Source: Aequorivita sp. (lineage in GTDB: Bacteria > Bacteroidota > Bacteroidia > Flavobacteriales > Flavobacteriaceae). Taken from it: DNA of 64,000 nucleotides. Numbering within the stretch: the first letter of the stretch is position 1; each line of letters begins with the position of its first letter. Positions 61,079 to 64,000 of this stretch are shown one piece after another. The notes beneath the pieces were generated by a model, which was not told the DNA's origin, made no database searches, and saw nothing but the letters and a program-made list of their open reading frames with translations. The DNA lies in NCBI GenBank assembly GCA_030690315.1, contig JAUYGY010000015.1:1-64000 (forward strand). The letters are read 5' to 3'. Made by a program: the position numbers and the translations under genes.

Positions 61079-62047
61079 ATGAGTTATTTAGAAACTACCA
61101 ATGATGTTTATAAACAAGCGGCACTTACGCCAGACATTGGACTTTGCTGTACCACAAACCCGATTTGGGAACTTCCCGGGCTTAAAATTCCCAGGATTAT
61201 GCAAGAGATGAACTACGGCTGCGGAAGTACTGTGAACGCTCGTGATCTCACAAACAGTCCAAAAATACTATATGTGGGTGTAGGTGGTGGAATGGAATTG
61301 CTTCAATTTTCCTATTTCAACCGAACGGAAAGTGGCGTTATTGGGGTAGATACCGTAGATGAAATGCTGGAAGCTTCCCGTAAAAATTTTAAAGATGCCG
61401 AAAAAATAAATCCGTGGTTTAAAAGTGAGTTTGTCGATTTAAAAAAAGGCGATGCGCTAAACCTTCCCGTGGAAGACAATAGTATTGATGTTGCAGCACA
61501 GAACTGTCTTTTCAATATTTTTAAAGCAGAAGACTTGAAAAAAGCAATTGAAGAAATGTACCGCGTTCTAAAGCCACACGGTCGTTTGGTTATGAGCGAT
61601 CCCACTTGTGAGCAGCAAATGAACGAAACGCTCCGGGAAGATTCCCGCCTTCGGGCGCTTTGCCTTAGCGGCAGTCTGCCAATTGCGGAATATGTAAAAG
61701 CATTGACCGATGTAGGCTTTGGAACCATTGAAATCCGTGCTCGCAAACTGTACCGAATTCTAGACCCAAAAAATTATCCAACGAACGAGTTAATCTATAT
61801 TGAATCCATTGAAGTAGCTGCTATAAAAGACCCGATGCCAGAAGACGGGCCGTGTATTTTTACAGGAAAAGCGGCAATTTATTATGGAACCGAAGCTTAT
61901 TTTGATGATAAGAAAGGGCACGTCCTTCTAAAAAACCAACCTTTGGCAATTTGCGATAAAACCGCGGTGGCAATAGCAGGTTTAGGGCGTGATGATATTT
62001 TTATTAGTGAATCCACTTTTCATTACGACGGGGGTGGATGTTGTTAG
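61079..62047 (+). CDS. arsM: Arsenite methyltransferase ArsM of arsenosugar clusters
   Basis: This 322-aa SAM-dependent methyltransferase has LGVGGGMELLQFSYF-type SAM-binding strands (residues about 60-76 read YVGVGGGMELL), NCLFNIF, and VLKPHGRLVMSDPT. The arsenic-binding Cys residues are in GLCCTTNP, MNYGCGST and the C-terminal HYDGGGCC. It methylates arsenite to dimethylarsenic for ArsS. The cluster-specific form is longer than stand-alone ArsM because of the C-terminal domain. Confidence 0.92.
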   Translation: MSYLETTNDVYKQAALTPDIGLCCTTNPIWELPGLKIPRIMQEMNYGCGSTVNARDLTNSPKILYVGVGGGMELLQFSYFNRTESGVIGVDTVDEMLEASRKNFKDAEKINPWFKSEFVDLKKGDALNLPVEDNSIDVAAQNCLFNIFKAEDLKKAIEEMYRVLKPHGRLVMSDPTCEQQMNETLREDSRLRALCLSGSLPIAEYVKALTDVGFGTIEIRARKLYRILDPKNYPTNELIYIESIEVAAIKDPMPEDGPCIFTGKAAIYYGTEAYFDDKKGHVLLKNQPLAICDKTAVAIAGLGRDDIFISESTFHYDGGGCC

Positions 62048-62098
62048 TTATGTAATTGTTACATCAACATCCCGTCTAACAGTTCATAAAACTTCAAG

Positions 62099-62983
62099 TT
62101 GGAAAAATATTTCGAAATCCTTAAAAATTCATACTACGGATATTTCAATTATCTGTGGAGTGAAATAACCCATTTCCATTGGGAAAACTATTTCTACGGA
62201 TTAATAGTGGTTTCGTTGATAGTTTGGGGCTTGGAATTGGTATTCCCTTGGCGGAAAAACCAAAAAATATTCAGGAAGGATTTTTGGCTGGACACCTTTT
62301 ATATGTTCTTCAACTTTTTTCTGTTGAATTTAATCATACTAATTTTTCTCTCAAATGCAACGGCTGAATTGTTCAACGATTTTCTTGGGTTTGTTGGGTT
62401 GAAGATTTCCGATTTTCAGATTCTAGATTTAGATGCACTACCTTTTGGTTTGGGACTTTTAATTTTCTTTCTTGTCACCGATTTTGTGCAATGGAACACA
62501 CACAGATTATTACACTACTCCCCTTTTCTTTGGAATTTTCACAAACTCCACCATTCAGTGAAGGAAATGGGTTTTGCCGCACACCTGCGTTATCATTGGA
62601 TGGAACCCGTGGTTTATAAATCAATACTTTACATTCCGTTGGCAATTCTTGGCGGTTTTAATGTGGAATCGGTAGCGATTATCCATTTTTCTGCACTTGC
62701 TATTGGCCATTTAAACCACGCCAACTTGGGTTGGGATTATGGCATTTTAAAGTATATTTTCAACAACCCGAAAATGCACATTTGGCACCATGCAAAGGTT
62801 TTGCCGGAAAATGCACAATACGGCGTTAACTTCGGAATCAGTTTGAGTGTTTGGGACTATCTTTTCAAAACCAACCATATTCCCCATAACGGCAGGGATA
62901 TTGAGTTGGGGTTTGATGGCGATGAAAAATTTCCTTCAAATTTTATTGCTCAGGAATTATATCCCATCAAAACTAAAGAGTGA
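62099..62983 (+). CDS. Sterol desaturase/fatty acid hydroxylase-family membrane protein
   Basis: This 294-aa integral membrane di-iron enzyme has about four helices and the His boxes HRLLH, FHKLHHS, HLNHAN and MHIWHHA. The family hydroxylates or desaturates lipids and ether bonds. It lies between arsM and a DUF547 gene in the arsenosugar cluster, so a lipid-linked step is possible. The start is TTG 62099; no ATG lies upstream in frame. Confidence 0.87.
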   Translation: MEKYFEILKNSYYGYFNYLWSEITHFHWENYFYGLIVVSLIVWGLELVFPWRKNQKIFRKDFWLDTFYMFFNFFLLNLIILIFLSNATAELFNDFLGFVGLKISDFQILDLDALPFGLGLLIFFLVTDFVQWNTHRLLHYSPFLWNFHKLHHSVKEMGFAAHLRYHWMEPVVYKSILYIPLAILGGFNVESVAIIHFSALAIGHLNHANLGWDYGILKYIFNNPKMHIWHHAKVLPENAQYGVNFGISLSVWDYLFKTNHIPHNGRDIELGFDGDEKFPSNFIAQELYPIKTKE

Positions 62984-63023
62984 ATTATTTCGTAAATATT
63001 TCGAAATACAAAACCATATAAAA

Positions 63024-63827
63024 ATGAAAACTGTTTTTAATCTTGCTACCATATTTTTTCTTGCATTCTTTTTACAAAGTTGTAATCTGCTTTCCGCAGC
63101 AGGCATAAGTAGCCAAGGGCAGCCAACAAAAGAAGTGCAATCCAATCTTACCTCAACCACAGCAAATTCAACAGTAAATGTAGATCATTCACAATGGGAT
63201 AAATTACTTAAAAAGTACGTAAACAGTGATGGTTTGGTAGATTATAAGGGCTTTAAAAAGGACCAAGCCAAACTGAATGATTACTTAAAAATGCTTTCTG
63301 AAAAAGAACCTACAAACAATTGGAGTGTGCAGGAATTGCTTGCTTATTACATGAATCTTTACAATGCGGCAACGGTAAAATTGATCGTGGAAAATTACCC
63401 TTTAAAAAGCATTAAGGATATTGATGGCGCTTGGACAAAAGGCCGTGTTGCCATTGGAAATAAAGAACTTTCATTGGGTGGAATTGAAAACGGAATTCTT
63501 CGGAAAATGAACGAACCCCGAATTCACTTCGCCATCAATTGCGCCTCCATTTCCTGTCCGAAACTTTTAAACGAAGCTTATACTGCATCGAAAATAAATG
63601 AACAATTGGACCGCGCTACCAAAGAGTTTATCAATAGTAATGAAAATGATATTTCGCCCAATAGTCCTAAAATTTCTTCAATTTTTGATTGGTATGCGAA
63701 AGATTTTGAAGTAAATGGAAAACGGGATGTAATAGGCTACATCAATAAATATTCAAAAACAAAAATCAATCAGGGCGTAGCTTTGACCTATAAAAACTAT
63801 GATTGGAACTTGAATGAACAGAAATAG
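63024..63827 (+). CDS. DUF547-family lipoprotein
   Basis: This 267-aa lipoprotein (lipobox LQSC, Cys18) has the DUF547 core WSVQELLAYYMNLYNAATVKLIVENYPLKSIKDI, then FAINCASISCPKLLNEAY and SIFDWYAKDF. The fold resembles papain-like/transglutaminase-related proteins; the function is unknown. DUF547 proteins recur in arsenosugar loci. ATG 63024 is chosen because the longer frame overlaps the hydroxylase gene and lacks the lipoprotein signal. Confidence 0.85.
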   Translation: MKTVFNLATIFFLAFFLQSCNLLSAAGISSQGQPTKEVQSNLTSTTANSTVNVDHSQWDKLLKKYVNSDGLVDYKGFKKDQAKLNDYLKMLSEKEPTNNWSVQELLAYYMNLYNAATVKLIVENYPLKSIKDIDGAWTKGRVAIGNKELSLGGIENGILRKMNEPRIHFAINCASISCPKLLNEAYTASKINEQLDRATKEFINSNENDISPNSPKISSIFDWYAKDFEVNGKRDVIGYINKYSKTKINQGVALTYKNYDWNLNEQK

Positions 63828-63921
63828 TTTTCCAAGTTCACGAAATCTTTTTTAAAAATATTCGTGTATTCGTGGTGGCTTTTTTTACTGACCATCTATT
63901 TCAGTTATATATATTTACGAA

Positions 63922-64000
63922 ATGTTATCCATAATCATCCCGGTTTTAAATGAAGCCACCACGATTAAAAACCTACTGACCTTTCTTTCGGAAAACATTT
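63922..64000 (+). CDS. TIGR04283-family arsenosugar biosynthesis glycosyltransferase (partial, 5' end)
   Basis: Only the first 26 codons are in the window: MLSIIIPVLNEATTIKNLLT and a few more residues. This is the N-terminal nucleotide-sugar strand of a GT2-type glycosyltransferase. Position and sequence fit the TIGR04283 partner of the TIGR04282 enzyme. A TATATTTA -7-like element lies at 63910-63917. Confidence 0.8.
   Translation, partial: MLSIIIPVLNEATTIKNLLTFLSENI

Overview
The window looks like chromosome from a member of the Flavobacteriaceae (Bacteroidota). The evidence is AT-rich DNA, start regions without Shine-Dalgarno sequences, TAnnTTTG-type -7 promoter elements, a protein with a type IX secretion C-terminal signal, CtlX, a GYDIA-family GHMP kinase next to a class II HMG-CoA reductase, a FecI/FecR/TonB-receptor unit, and many lipoproteins ending the signal in S/A-C. 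The genus cannot be fixed from sequence alone. There is no transposase, phage gene, rRNA or CRISPR array. There is one tRNA (Phe).

Layout. 1-3.5 kb: a possibly truncated membrane gene, then a TPR histidine kinase and its LytTR response regulator. 3.6-17 kb: an accessory stretch of exported NTF2/SnoaL-like proteins, a DUF1330 protein, an SDR reductase, an MFS permease, an alpha/beta hydrolase, an SGNH-like/MBOAT/DUF1624 acyl-transfer set and a TPR lipoprotein. 17-19.3 kb: beta-carbonic anhydrase and an M28 peptidase. 19.4-27.4 kb: a surface-signalling locus. Three minus-strand lipoproteins built from seven copies of one domain diverge from an ECF sigma factor, a FecR anti-sigma factor and an STN-bearing TonB receptor. 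Three promoters in this locus share the motif GGTAGGGT-N15-TGTY. 27.4-37.1 kb: argS, marC, small membrane and SDR/DUF2867 genes, ctlX, a T9SS cargo protein, two rhodaneses and two thioredoxin-fold lipoproteins.

37.2-44 kb: a complete trpEGDCFBA operon. It is preceded by an 18-codon leader peptide with three consecutive Trp codons and an intrinsic terminator, which is a classical attenuator. The wider gaps inside the operon hold 7-bp tandem repeats. 44-46.9 kb: mevalonate-pathway genes (HMG-CoA reductase and the GYDIA kinase) separated by a ParE/RelE-type toxin-antitoxin pair. 47-55.5 kb: an orphan gene, tRNA-Phe, coaX, an outer-membrane barrel, a TPR protein, lptC (with a terminator hairpin inside its signal-peptide codons), a CNNM/CorC protein and a PpiD-like foldase. 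55.6-57.4 kb: a tryptophan 2,3-dioxygenase-family gene and a DUF481 protein.

57.5-64 kb (cut by the window end): an arsenosugar biosynthesis cluster. It holds an AhpD-like protein, radical SAM ArsS, a rhodanese, a TIGR04282 glycosyltransferase, purine nucleoside phosphorylase, ArsM, a sterol-desaturase-family membrane hydroxylase, a DUF547 lipoprotein and the start of a TIGR04283 glycosyltransferase. The expected logic is that ArsM methylates arsenite, ArsS adds a deoxyadenosyl group, the phosphorylase removes adenine and the glycosyltransferases extend the sugar. The membrane hydroxylase is the least expected member.

The least routine observations are the shared ECF promoter motif with its repeated-domain lipoproteins, the trp attenuator with an almost leaderless leader peptide, the heptamer arrays that abut start codons, the terminator inside lptC, and a multi-arm palindromic element at 4155-4258.
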